Shown in pieces: positions 27,783 to 36,288 of a stretch of 53,082 bases of DNA; position 1 is the first letter of the stretch; each line of letters opens with the position of its first letter. A program made the position numbers and the translations under genes. The notes beneath the pieces were generated by a model, which saw only the letters and a program-made list of their open reading frames with translations, did no database searches and was not told where the DNA came from. Source of the stretch: Bacillota bacterium (GTDB taxonomy: Bacteria; Bacillota; UBA994; UBA5500); NCBI GenBank assembly GCA_012735505.1, contig JAAYHE010000004.1:1-53082 (forward strand), in the 5' to 3' direction.

Positions 27783-28433
27783 ATGAGTTTAAGCCAACAT
27801 GCACAGCAAATATGCGATATCTTAGCTACATTATACCCTCAGGCCCACTGCGAACTCGAATTTAGTACGCCTTTTCAGTTGCTGATAGCTACTATCTTAT
27901 CGGCCCAGTCGACCGATGCGCAAGTTAATAAGCTAACTAGGAGACTGTTTGCCAAATATCCTACAGTTGAGGCCATGGCTGAGCTTTCGGTAGAAGAATT
28001 AGAGGAGCAGATCAAGGGAGTTGGGCTATTTCGTAATAAGGCTAAACATATTGCCGCTACCTGCCAGTTATTATTGAGCGAATATGGCGGTGAAGTGCCG
28101 AAGACCCGGGAAGAGCTGATGCAGCTGCCTGGTGTGGGTCGCAAGACGGCTAACGTTGTGTTGGCCAATGCCTTTGGCATCCCTGCTTTTGCTGTAGATA
28201 CCCATGTGCTGCGGGTCAGTAAACGACTGGGTCTAGCTCAAGGCTCTACACCCGATCAAGTAGAAGCTGAAATTACGGCTTTGTTGCCGGCTGGGCAGTG
28301 GATAGATGCCCATCATCGCCTTATCTGGCACGGCCGCCGCATCTGCCATGCGCGCAATCCTCGTTGTGGCGAGTGTCCTCTAGCACCCCATTGCCCTAGT
28401 GCCAAAACAGAAGGAGAGGAACACGATGAGTAA
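27783..28433 (+). CDS. nth: Endonuclease III
   Basis: Bifunctional DNA glycosylase/AP lyase for oxidised pyrimidines. The 216-residue protein has the helix-hairpin-helix LPGVGRKTANVV with catalytic Lys121, catalytic Asp139 in VDTHVLR, and a complete C-x6-C-x2-C-x5-C 4Fe-4S cluster at Cys188, 195, 198 and 204. The stop overlaps the start of the RNase HI fusion gene by 8 bases, so the two are probably translationally coupled. Confidence 0.96.
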   Translation: MSLSQHAQQICDILATLYPQAHCELEFSTPFQLLIATILSAQSTDAQVNKLTRRLFAKYPTVEAMAELSVEELEEQIKGVGLFRNKAKHIAATCQLLLSEYGGEVPKTREELMQLPGVGRKTANVVLANAFGIPAFAVDTHVLRVSKRLGLAQGSTPDQVEAEITALLPAGQWIDAHHRLIWHGRRICHARNPRCGECPLAPHCPSAKTEGEEHDE

Positions 28434-29784
28434 ACAAAAAATTATTGCTTATACCGACGGTGCTTGTTCTGGCAATCCGGGGCCCGGGGGTTACGGCGTC
28501 GTTTTAGAGATCGATGGCACAATAACGGAGTTCGCCGGCCGGGAGGAACAGACAACTAACCAGCGTATGGAACTCATGGCGGCTATCGTGGCCCTAGAAA
28601 ATACGCCGAGCGGCAGCCAGGTGGTCTTGCATAGCGATAGTGCTTATCTGATACGCGCCTGGCGCGAAGGTTGGCTGAAAAACTGGCAGCGTAACGGCTG
28701 GCGCAACTCCAAAGGAGCACCTGTGGCCAATCAAGATTTGTGGCAAAAATTGCTGGAGTTGGAGGCAAGACGCAGTGTGCAGTGGGAAAAGGTCGCCGGC
28801 CATGCGGGCGATCCGCGTAACGAGCGTTGTGATCTTTTGGCCAGGATGGCCATTCGCGGCCAGCTGCCAGACGTTAAGACTGAGCCGCAGGCACAAGGGC
28901 ATTTGTTGGTGCTGAATAAAGATGAAGACACTGTTATGTATGTTGATATCGAACGGCATCGGGTAACCAAAACTATATCAGTGGCCAAGAATCCACATGA
29001 AGTAGTTGTCAGTCCCGACGGCAAGTGGGCTTATGTTACCTGCTCGGGCGACGACCTGGTATTGGCCATCGATAACGACACAAGGGAGATTAGCAAACGC
29101 TTTAGCCATCCCGAGCTGCACTTCCCCCACGGCCTGGCTATTACTTATGACGGTCAGCGCCTGTTGCTGGCTTCTACTTACTCTAACAAGTTTTTCATTT
29201 TCTGTGTTCCGTCTCTAGAAATAAAGCACATATTCACTTCCGGTCAGGAATTAGTACATATGGTTGCCTTGGCCTCCGACGAGCGGTACGCTTATATCGC
29301 CAATATTAAATCTAATACTTTGACTCATTTTGATCTGGAGAAGGAGGAAATAATCTCTCATATTCCCGTCGGCCGCGGACCCGAGGGGGTAGCTGTGCAC
29401 CCCGATGGCTCTGTTTATGTAGCTAACCAAGATGACAACGATCTGTATGTGCTTGCGGCTGCTGACCAGCGGCTGGTGCAGACTCTTAAACTAGGCAATC
29501 GGCCTATCCGGGTAGCTATCAGTCCCGACGGGCGCTATGCATTTGTATCTAACCGGGAATCGGGCGATTTGTCTATTATAGATTGTAGCCGCCAGCGGGA
29601 GATCAAGCGCATTCGTGTTGGTGTTTGGCCCGGGGGCATAGCGTTCACCCATAGCGGCGACTTTGCTTATGTAGCCAATAATAAGACTAACGACATTTCG
29701 GTAATCGATGTGGCTACTCTCAAAGAAGTTGATCGAATCGACGTCGGTATTCACCCAGACGGTATTGCATTTTTTCAGCGTTAG
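28426..29784 (+). CDS. Ribonuclease HI fused to a seven-bladed YVTN-type beta-propeller
   Basis: Residues 1-147 are a complete RNase HI that should cleave RNA in RNA-DNA hybrids: YTDGACSGNPGPGG with Asp11, Glu49, Asp71, His126 and Asp136 all present. Residues ~157-452 form seven repeats of the YVTN/Lvivd propeller type, with blades such as VVVSPDGKWAYVT, VAISPDGRYAFVSN and IAFTHSGDFAYVANN. The join at residues 148-157 is in one continuous frame without stop or obvious frameshift. The ATG at 28426 follows AAGGAGAGG. No signal peptide is seen, so both halves should be cytoplasmic; YVTN propellers are often extracellular, which makes this pairing odd. Confidence 0.93.
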   Translation: MSKQKIIAYTDGACSGNPGPGGYGVVLEIDGTITEFAGREEQTTNQRMELMAAIVALENTPSGSQVVLHSDSAYLIRAWREGWLKNWQRNGWRNSKGAPVANQDLWQKLLELEARRSVQWEKVAGHAGDPRNERCDLLARMAIRGQLPDVKTEPQAQGHLLVLNKDEDTVMYVDIERHRVTKTISVAKNPHEVVVSPDGKWAYVTCSGDDLVLAIDNDTREISKRFSHPELHFPHGLAITYDGQRLLLASTYSNKFFIFCVPSLEIKHIFTSGQELVHMVALASDERYAYIANIKSNTLTHFDLEKEEIISHIPVGRGPEGVAVHPDGSVYVANQDDNDLYVLAAADQRLVQTLKLGNRPIRVAISPDGRYAFVSNRESGDLSIIDCSRQREIKRIRVGVWPGGIAFTHSGDFAYVANNKTNDISVIDVATLKEVDRIDVGIHPDGIAFFQR

Positions 29785-29861
29785 GCTAAAATGCAAGCGG
29801 AAGGTTCTAACTAGAAGATTTAATTTAAATAAGGCAATGGACTCGAAGCGCCTGTTCACAT

Positions 29862-29905
29862 AGGCGACCCCGCCGCAGATATTCCACGACGGAGTCGCCT
29901 TTTTG
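29862..29905 (+). terminator. Terminator before rtcB
   Basis: AGGCGAC (29862-29868) pairs with GTCGCCT (29894-29900), with further inner CCG/CGG pairing, followed by T5. Confidence 0.8.
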
Positions 29906-29939
29906 TCTCTAAAATAAGTATACGGGAAGGGGATGTGTA

Positions 29940-31376
29940 ATGAGTTTGCTTATGCAGTTGCAACCGGCAGGAAAGAATCGCTATCTCTTGCCCAAGACGG
30001 GGCAGATGCAGACCGAGGCAATGATTTATCTCGATGAAGTGCTATTTGAGGAATCATTAGACGAGGATTCTGTGAAACAACTGCGCGATGCGGCTTCTTT
30101 GCCCGGGCTGCACGGTCGTGTGCTAGGGATGCCTGACATTCATAGTGGTTATGGTTTGCCCATCGGCGGCGTTATGGCGGCCGACGCTGAACACGGTTTA
30201 GTTTCGGCTGGAGCTGTGGGTATGGATATCAACTGTGGCGTACGTCTCCTGAGAACCAATATAGAGGCCAAATCGATGAACCGCTCGCGGCTGGAGCAAT
30301 TGGTGGCTGCAATTACAAAGCGCATCCCTACTGGCATCGGTACTGCCACTCCTGACCGCAGGTGGCGCGGCCAAATCTTAGAAAAAATCTTTACCCACGG
30401 TAGCCAGGCAGTAGTGGAGGAAGGTTGGGGCCGGCTGCGAGATGTCGAACACACCGAAGAAAATGGACGCTTAGCTTTTGCTAACCCGGATGCTCTAGGG
30501 AAAACTATGCGCCGACGCTCTGGTCAGCTAGGCACTTTAGGCGGCGGCAACCATTTTCTCGAGCTGCAAGAGGTAGTAGAGATCTTCTCGCCCGAGCTGG
30601 CTAAGATCTTAGGTCTAGAGCTGGGTAGCATTGCTTTCATGATTCATACGGGCAGCCGTGGCTTTGGGCATCAGATTTGTACCGAATACAGTAATCGCAT
30701 GGCTAAGGAAGCGCCCCAGCATGGTATCCGCTTGCCTAACAAGGGTCTGGCCGCCCTGCCGATAGATAGCCAAGGCGGGCAAGCCTACCTGGGAGCTATG
30801 GCCTGTGCCGTCAACTATGCTTTTGCCAACAGACAAATCATTACCCACTTGGTGCGTGAAGCCTTTACCGAGGTGTTTGGCCAAAAAGATACCGACCTAG
30901 GGTTAGATGTTGTTTACGATGTGGCACACAATATAGCTAAGTTTGAGGAGCATGATGGCAAAAAACTTTTGGTGCATCGTAAGGGTGCGACACGGGCTTT
31001 ACCACCGGGTCATCCGCAAAATCCATCTGTGTATAAGTCCACGGGACACCCGGCTTTATTGCCAGGTAGCATGGGTACGTCCTCTTATGTTGTTGTCGGG
31101 CTGCCACCAGTAGTAGAAACCTTCTGCTCGGTAAATCATGGGGCAGGTCGGGTTATGTCCCGCGGAGCAGCCCGCCGCAACATTACCGAACAAGAGTTTA
31201 AAGCCAGCATGGGCGATATCGTCACTAACGCCGAAAATTATCGTCAGGTGATCGATGAAGCTCCTTTGGCTTATAAAGATATCGATCGGGTTGTCAACGT
31301 CTTGGCTGATATCGGGATGGTGGCCAAAGTCGCTCGGGTCGTGCCCTTGGCTGTTGTTAAGGGTAGCGGTGAATAA
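29940..31376 (+). CDS. rtcB: RtcB RNA-splicing ligase
   Basis: GTP- and Mn-dependent ligase joining 2',3'-cyclic phosphate and 5'-OH RNA ends. The 478-residue length and motifs match the family: GMPDIHSGYGLPIGGV, metal-binding DINCGVR (Asp96, Cys99), GTLGGGNHFLE, HTGSRGFGHQ, AHNIAKFEEH, HRKGATRA, and the guanylylated His400 in NHGAGRVMSR. The ATG follows GAAGGGGATG. No archease or RtcA gene is adjacent. Its role may be repair of cleaved RNA. Confidence 0.95.
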   Translation: MSLLMQLQPAGKNRYLLPKTGQMQTEAMIYLDEVLFEESLDEDSVKQLRDAASLPGLHGRVLGMPDIHSGYGLPIGGVMAADAEHGLVSAGAVGMDINCGVRLLRTNIEAKSMNRSRLEQLVAAITKRIPTGIGTATPDRRWRGQILEKIFTHGSQAVVEEGWGRLRDVEHTEENGRLAFANPDALGKTMRRRSGQLGTLGGGNHFLELQEVVEIFSPELAKILGLELGSIAFMIHTGSRGFGHQICTEYSNRMAKEAPQHGIRLPNKGLAALPIDSQGGQAYLGAMACAVNYAFANRQIITHLVREAFTEVFGQKDTDLGLDVVYDVAHNIAKFEEHDGKKLLVHRKGATRALPPGHPQNPSVYKSTGHPALLPGSMGTSSYVVVGLPPVVETFCSVNHGAGRVMSRGAARRNITEQEFKASMGDIVTNAENYRQVIDEAPLAYKDIDRVVNVLADIGMVAKVARVVPLAVVKGSGE

Positions 31377-31432
31377 GGCGGGCTCAAAAACCCCAAGCTA
31401 TAGGATAGTGATTGGTGATAGGAGGTGAGTTC

Positions 31433-31756
31433 TTGAAAAAGTGGTTGGCCTCAGCACTTCTTGTAGGCATTGCCTTAGCATGGCTGTTGCCAGTCAGCTG
31501 GGCGCTAGCAGCGCCTGTTGGGGGGCAGGTCGAACAAGAAGTGTTAGAAATTCGACGTCAGATTCATGATTTGCGGAAGCAAATCATCGACAAGTATGAA
31601 GCAGCTGGCAAGGTAACCACTGAAGAAGCAGAGAAAATTAAGCAAAAACTAGACGAGCGCTTTGAATGGCACGTCAAGCATGGGTTTGAGAAGAAGTTCA
31701 AAGAAAAGAAGCATAAGATGAAGCAGAAACCTCAATTAGACGGAGCTGTTCGTTAA
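31433..31756 (+). CDS. Secreted DUF2680-like small protein
   Basis: A 107-residue protein with an N-terminal signal peptide (MKKW, hydrophobic core, likely cleavage after SWALA). The mature part is charged and helical, with a VLEIRRQIHDLRKQIIDKYEAAGKVT segment resembling the DUF2680 family of Firmicutes, then a Lys-rich tail. The TTG at 31433 follows GGAGGTG; the earlier GTG would place extra residues before the signal sequence. Function is unknown. Confidence 0.75.
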   Translation: MKKWLASALLVGIALAWLLPVSWALAAPVGGQVEQEVLEIRRQIHDLRKQIIDKYEAAGKVTTEEAEKIKQKLDERFEWHVKHGFEKKFKEKKHKMKQKPQLDGAVR

Positions 31757-31771
31757 CACCTGGTTCTGATT

Positions 31772-31821
31772 ATACTCGGGTTACATAGTAATTAACTATG
31801 TGGCCCGAGTATTAAGTTTTT
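31772..31821 (+). terminator. Terminator after the DUF2680-like gene
   Basis: Long stem: ATACTCGGG and ACATAGT on the left (31772-31789) pair with ACTATGT and CCCGAGTAT on the right (31795-31812), followed by TTAAGTTTTT. Confidence 0.88.
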
Positions 31822-31835
31822 AGATGAAGAGACTG

Positions 31836-31931
31836 ATGACAATGAGATGGGCAATGTGTATAATATAGTTGAAACTGAGAATCGGTATCATTCCGATCTT
31901 TTTAAAGCCGTTTTAGTGAGAATGAATATCA
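31836..31931 (+). promoter_or_regulatory. feo promoter with two Fur-box-like sites
   Basis: ATGACA (31836-31841), 17-base spacer, perfect TATAAT (31859-31864). Just downstream are two 7-1-7 sites close to the Fur consensus: TGAGAATCGGTATCA (31876-31890; 11 of 14) and TGAGAATGAATATCA (31917-31931; 12 of 14). Both would overlap the start of the transcript, consistent with iron-dependent repression of feoAB. Confidence 0.7.
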
Positions 31932-31983
31932 TCATCATGAGAGTATTCGCTCGTGAATGCTTGTGTTGAAGGGGGAGAGAAAT

Positions 31984-32235
31984 GTGAGGAAAAACCGCAA
32001 TCGTAGTGCTCATGCGCCTGCGAGAGATCTTTATAGAGCTGACGAGGGTAAACAGTACGCTATAAAACAAGTTCCACCAGCAGCTCTACTTTCTTGCCTG
32101 GGTATCTGCCCTGATAGCATCGTACAGAAAAAATATCGGTATAGATTTGGGGGGCCTGTGTTGCTCCAGGTGGGTAGCCGAGAGGTAGCGGTTGGTAAGG
32201 ATATTGCTAGCCACATCCTAGTCGAGGAGGTTTGA
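31984..32235 (+). CDS. feoA: FeoA-like protein
   Basis: Small SH3-like cytoplasmic partner of FeoB, 83 residues. The pattern YAIKQVPPAALLSCLGICPDS followed by RFGGPVLLQVGSREVAVGKDIASHILV matches the FeoA fold (LxxLGixpG, GxPvxvxvgxxxvaLgxxxAxxIxV). It starts with GTG after GGGGGAGAG. The stop lies just before the feoB start, and the feoB ribosome binding site is inside the feoA end. Confidence 0.85.
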   Translation: MRKNRNRSAHAPARDLYRADEGKQYAIKQVPPAALLSCLGICPDSIVQKKYRYRFGGPVLLQVGSREVAVGKDIASHILVEEV

Positions 32236-32237
32236 GC

Positions 32238-34070
32238 ATGAGTAGCCACTGCGCTGTCGTAGAAGATCCGTCTGTATTGGAACGAGAAAACAAAATCTTG
32301 TTGATGGGCTGCCCTAATGTCGGTAAAAGCGTATTTTTCTCGGAGCTAACAGGTGTATATGTGGTGAGCTCCAATTATACCGGTACTACCGTCTCTTTTA
32401 TGGAAGGCAAAATGCAGCTCGGAGACAAAAGCTATCATCTGATCGACTTACCAGGCACCTATACTATGAACGCTAGCTCGGAGGCAGAGGCTGTAGCAGT
32501 TAGGTTTATGGAAAGCGGTCCTAAGGCCGTACTGTTTGTCTTAGATGCAACCAACCTAGAGGGTGGCTTACGTCTGGCGCTGGAACTCAAGCGTTATAAT
32601 GTTCCAATCGTCTATGCGCTCAACATGATAGATGTTGCCCAAAGAAAAGGCTTGGATATTGACGTTTCTCTCCTGGCTCAGAAGTTAGGGGGTCAGGTCA
32701 TCCCCACAGTTGCAGTAAAACGGGAGGGGTTTGATGCGATAAGGGCCGCCCTCCAGCGGGTAGCAGAAGCTCCCCTCGCTGCTACAGGAGAGGCGGCGAC
32801 AGCACTCGCGTGTAGTGTCTGTAGGGCCGGCTGTTCTTTCTGTCCGCAGGCCGGGGCAATTTCTTGTCAAGCTAATGAGCTCTACTGGCAGCAAGCCAGA
32901 CAAATAGCCCAAGAAGTAGTTAAAAGCACCAGCTCTACGCCGAGTCGGCTCGATCGCTTAGGCGATGTCATGATGCGGCCGTGGCCAGGAATTCCGATAG
33001 CGCTAGTAGTGGTCTTGGCCTCATTGGGAGTTGTGGTGGGGGCGGGCAAGGCGCTGCGTGCCGTTCTGTTGCTGCCATTGGTTAATAATGTGATTGTGCC
33101 CTTCGTGAGAGGGCTTTTTACCAAGTTCATCCCGCCTGGTATCTTGCTCAATATTCTGGTAGGGGAATATGGCTTTTTTGTTATTAGTTTCGAGTGGATA
33201 TTGGCCTTGATCATGCCTTATGTGCTGATCTTCTATGTTGTCTTTACTTTCCTAGAAGACACAGGCTATATGCCGCGGTTAGCAGTCTTGTTTGATAACG
33301 TGGTGAGAAAAGTAGGCGTGCAAGGAGGCAGCCTGATCAATATCATGTTGGCTTTCGGCTGTGCCGTGCCGGCGATAATTGGCACCCGGGCTGCTACTAC
33401 CAGAAAAGAGCGCCTGATGGTGACAACCATGATTTGCTTTGCCGTGCCGTGTATTTCTCAAACTGGGGCTTTGTTGTCACTCACTGGCAGTTACTCTGTC
33501 TGGATGATGTTAGGAACCATGGGTGTCGCCCTAGTAGTTTTCGTCTTGGTTGGCATGATCACTAGTAGATTGTACAAGGGAACGATCGACCCCCTTATTA
33601 TCGAGGTCCCTAATTTACTCGCCCCCGATCGGCAAGCCTACTGGGTGAAGCTCAAGGTGCGAGTAAAAGATTTCTTGCTGGAAGCAGAAGGCCCTATGCT
33701 GCTAGCGGTAGCTATAGCCGCCATATTTAAGGAATCGGGAATGCTAGATGCTGTCGCGTCTTTCCTTGAGCCTGTAATGGTCGGTTGGTTAGGGTTGCCG
33801 CGAGAAGCCGTCATGGGTTTGGTGCTTGGCATAGTGCGGCGCGAGATGGCTGTAGCACCCTTATTGGCCTTAAACCTCACTCCTTTTCAGATGTTTACAG
33901 GGGCTGTAGTTGCCCTCTTGTATTTGCCTTGCCTATCTGTATTTGGCATTTTGGCTAAGGAATTCGATACACGGGTAGCCCTCGGGATAACGGCTGCCAC
34001 CACTCTCACTAGTCTGCTTGTCGGTGGACTGATCCACAAAATTGGGACCCTGCTTCTGGGGGTGGTCTAG
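32238..34070 (+). CDS. feoB: FeoB ferrous iron transporter
   Basis: Fe(II) uptake protein with a cytoplasmic G domain and a membrane channel domain; 610 residues, in the range of short Firmicute FeoB. G1 GCPNVGKS is at residues 24-31, G3 DLPG at 70-73, G4 NMID at 129-132. Two Gate-like transmembrane modules follow, with the conserved ETGYMPR-like EDTGYMPRLA and GCAVPAIIGTRA. Residues 192-210 carry five cysteines (C-x2-C-x3-C-x2-C-x7-C) between the G domain and the first TM. ATG at 32238 is preferred over TTG at 32232 by distance to GAGGAGG. The stop overlaps the next start (TAGTG). Confidence 0.94.
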   Translation: MSSHCAVVEDPSVLERENKILLMGCPNVGKSVFFSELTGVYVVSSNYTGTTVSFMEGKMQLGDKSYHLIDLPGTYTMNASSEAEAVAVRFMESGPKAVLFVLDATNLEGGLRLALELKRYNVPIVYALNMIDVAQRKGLDIDVSLLAQKLGGQVIPTVAVKREGFDAIRAALQRVAEAPLAATGEAATALACSVCRAGCSFCPQAGAISCQANELYWQQARQIAQEVVKSTSSTPSRLDRLGDVMMRPWPGIPIALVVVLASLGVVVGAGKALRAVLLLPLVNNVIVPFVRGLFTKFIPPGILLNILVGEYGFFVISFEWILALIMPYVLIFYVVFTFLEDTGYMPRLAVLFDNVVRKVGVQGGSLINIMLAFGCAVPAIIGTRAATTRKERLMVTTMICFAVPCISQTGALLSLTGSYSVWMMLGTMGVALVVFVLVGMITSRLYKGTIDPLIIEVPNLLAPDRQAYWVKLKVRVKDFLLEAEGPMLLAVAIAAIFKESGMLDAVASFLEPVMVGWLGLPREAVMGLVLGIVRREMAVAPLLALNLTPFQMFTGAVVALLYLPCLSVFGILAKEFDTRVALGITAATTLTSLLVGGLIHKIGTLLLGVV

Positions 34071-34705
34071 TGGCTATTACTAGCCTCACGCAGCTAATCG
34101 AATACTGGGCTTGCAGGTCTTGCTTGTTTTACTACCTATCATGGCTGTATTACAGAGGCATGGTACGGCGCGAGGTTGAGCTAGCTAAGATTACAAGAGC
34201 AGATCATGTGTTAGTGGTTGGGGGCGGTCCGTGCCCCCATACTGCTATTCAGATTCATCGGTTGACCGGAGCTAGGGTGACGGTAGTAGATAACGATTTT
34301 CTGTGTGTTAGATCGGCAATTCGTCTGCTAGAAAGACTCGGCATCGCCGACATGGTGCAGGTTCTGCATCGGCATGGCCAAAATCTGAAAACAGATCAAT
34401 ACACGGTGGTTGTGCTCGCCTTACAGTTGACCCCGAAACTGGAGATCATTCGGGTCATGGAGCGGCAGGCAAAACAGGGGGATCGGATCCTAATTCGCTT
34501 AGCCAAGGATTCTCTAGCTGACTGGTATAGCCCCCTTGATCAAGTACAGTTTGTTAATCTGCCGGCGGTTACTCACAATCAGTTTAGCAATGTAAAACAG
34601 ACCGTCTTATACCAGGTGAAAGAAGTAGAAAGCAATGAAAGCACACAAGATAAAGATTCTGTTAGCAGTAATCGTCTGTACCCTGCTCACGCGTTTGCTG
34701 GCTAA
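34070..34705 (+). CDS. Nicotianamine-synthase-like Rossmann-fold enzyme coupled to feoB
   Basis: A 211-residue protein of uncertain function. Residues 44-75 form a Rossmann nucleotide-binding start, VLVVGGGPCPHTAI (GGGPCPHT at 51-58) followed by VTVVDND, as in SAM-binding enzymes. The GxGPxPxT form, rather than GxGxG, resembles nicotianamine synthase and related aminobutanoyl transferases. A C-terminal segment NLPAVTHNQFSNVKQTVLYQV fits the last strands of that fold. It starts with GTG overlapping the feoB stop, after GGGGGTGG. The context suggests an iron-related role. The last ~25 residues overlap the next gene and are charged and unstructured. Confidence 0.65.
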   Translation: MAITSLTQLIEYWACRSCLFYYLSWLYYRGMVRREVELAKITRADHVLVVGGGPCPHTAIQIHRLTGARVTVVDNDFLCVRSAIRLLERLGIADMVQVLHRHGQNLKTDQYTVVVLALQLTPKLEIIRVMERQAKQGDRILIRLAKDSLADWYSPLDQVQFVNLPAVTHNQFSNVKQTVLYQVKEVESNESTQDKDSVSSNRLYPAHAFAG

Positions 34706-35642
34706 GGCCAATTTCGCGCAGCTAATCGCCAGCCTTAAACAGGTAAAGCTGTCGCTGCTAGCCTTGCTGTTGGCCTTACAAGTGTTGACAGAGCTATTGC
34801 TCGTGTGGCAGTGGTGCCGGTTGGCCAGACTAATGGGCTTGCCAGCTCCTTTCCACCAGATGTTGTTTATCAATGCCCAAGGAACTGTGATGGAGTCGAT
34901 AACGCCCGGCGCCAAGGTGGGGGGCGAAGTTGTGCGGGCCCTGCTGATGAAAGAGCGCTTAGGGTATACCACGAACCAATCTACCGCCCTGATTGCCATG
35001 CAAAAGGTTATCAGCGTAGGGGCCCTGGTAGTTATTAATCTGCTAGTGCTGTTAGTTTTTTCTTCCCAAAGTCCGATTCTGGCCAATCATGCGACTCGCC
35101 TTGGCTTGTTAGTGACTATGGCCTTGTTGCTTGGCCTATTCTGGCTCTTGTTATTGCGTACCGACTGGCTGGTAGCCAGGCTGGGGAAAAGCAGAAACAC
35201 GGCTAAGTGGTTTGCTGGTTTGAAAAAATGGGTTGCCGATTTTGCCGACTATACACGTTTGCTGCGGGGGCAACACCAGAAACTACTATCCCAGTTTTTA
35301 TTAGCGCTCGTCATCTGGGGTGTGTTTCCTGCCAAATTAGTACTATTGGTCAGGCCTTTCGGTGTTCGTGGGGCATTTTTGATGCTAGTTGCTACAACCC
35401 TAGTGTCGTATTTTGTTGCCATGATACCTATTTCCCCAGGCGGTTTAGGCAGTTTTGAAGTTACCATGACTAGCATGTTGGTGGGCTTGGGGTTGACAGC
35501 AGAGCAAAGCTTGTCTGCTTCCCTTACCTTTCGGTTTATCACATTTTGGTTTGTAGTTGCTGTTAGCTTAGGCTTGTCAATTCTAGATAATGTAAGGCTC
35601 TACTCGACGACGGTGGCTCGAACCCCGGGCAGCCACCGCTGA
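34635..35642 (+). CDS. Flippase-like membrane protein (lysylphosphatidylglycerol synthase TM / UPF0104 family)
   Basis: Polytopic membrane protein of 335 residues with about eight hydrophobic segments. Family hallmarks are SITPGAKVGGEVVRALLM near residue 95 and MIPISPGGLGSFEVTMTSML near residue 262, typical of the transmembrane flippase-like domain of MprF and AglD relatives; the cytoplasmic aminoacyl-transferase domain of MprF is absent. It starts 71 bases inside the previous gene. With pssA downstream, a role in envelope lipid handling is plausible, but the lipid is unknown. Confidence 0.82.
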   Translation: MKAHKIKILLAVIVCTLLTRLLAKANFAQLIASLKQVKLSLLALLLALQVLTELLLVWQWCRLARLMGLPAPFHQMLFINAQGTVMESITPGAKVGGEVVRALLMKERLGYTTNQSTALIAMQKVISVGALVVINLLVLLVFSSQSPILANHATRLGLLVTMALLLGLFWLLLLRTDWLVARLGKSRNTAKWFAGLKKWVADFADYTRLLRGQHQKLLSQFLLALVIWGVFPAKLVLLVRPFGVRGAFLMLVATTLVSYFVAMIPISPGGLGSFEVTMTSMLVGLGLTAEQSLSASLTFRFITFWFVVAVSLGLSILDNVRLYSTTVARTPGSHR

Positions 35643-35679
35643 GATTAATGGCTGGCAACTACTAGATGGGAGAAAAACC

Positions 35680-36288
35680 ATGAGAAATAAAACAAGCATC
35701 CCTAAATGGGGTCATCATCTGCCGAATTTGTTAACCATGATCAATGCGGTCATGGGCATACTGGCTATTTTCCTGCTCGTAGGTGGAGTAGCGCCGGTCA
35801 GAACGGCATGTGCCCTCGTTTTTGTCGGGGCGCTGGCAGATGCCTTGGACGGAAAGATTGCGCGCTTTTGGAATGTAGAATCCGCTCTGGGTAAACAGCT
35901 AGATTCTTTTGCTGATAGCATTACTTTCGGGCTGGTGCCAGCGGCCATTCTTTATGCCTTCCCGCCACTGCGCCAGCATCAACTCTTGCTGCCACTGTTG
36001 ATTTCCTATGCTACTGCCGGCTTCTTTCGCCTGGCTCGCTTCAATCTGGGAGATTTCTCAGACTACTTTTTAGGATTACCCATTACTGCGGCGGGCTGTA
36101 TCGTCTCTCTGTATGCGATCATAATCGATGCCTACGCCCCAATAGCTAGTTCAAGCCATCTGCTGGCAACGACTGCTATTCTGTTGGCTGTGCTCTCGGG
36201 CTTAATGGTAAGTAGAATCAAAATTAAGCGGCCCCAGATCGTTAGACAGGGGCTACGCCCCAAGACTAGTGGCGTACGTCATCCGTAG
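35680..36288 (+). CDS. pssA: CDP-diacylglycerol--serine O-phosphatidyltransferase
   Basis: Membrane enzyme making phosphatidylserine, the precursor of phosphatidylethanolamine. The 202-residue protein has the CDP-alcohol phosphotransferase motif DALDGKIAR ... GKQLDSFADS (D-x2-D-G-x2-A-R-x8-G-x3-D-x3-D), and about six TM segments. NLLTMINAVMGILAI at the N-terminus is typical of PssA. The ATG follows GATGGGAGA, 37 bases after the flippase-like gene. No psd gene follows in this window. Confidence 0.9.
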   Translation: MRNKTSIPKWGHHLPNLLTMINAVMGILAIFLLVGGVAPVRTACALVFVGALADALDGKIARFWNVESALGKQLDSFADSITFGLVPAAILYAFPPLRQHQLLLPLLISYATAGFFRLARFNLGDFSDYFLGLPITAAGCIVSLYAIIIDAYAPIASSSHLLATTAILLAVLSGLMVSRIKIKRPQIVRQGLRPKTSGVRHP

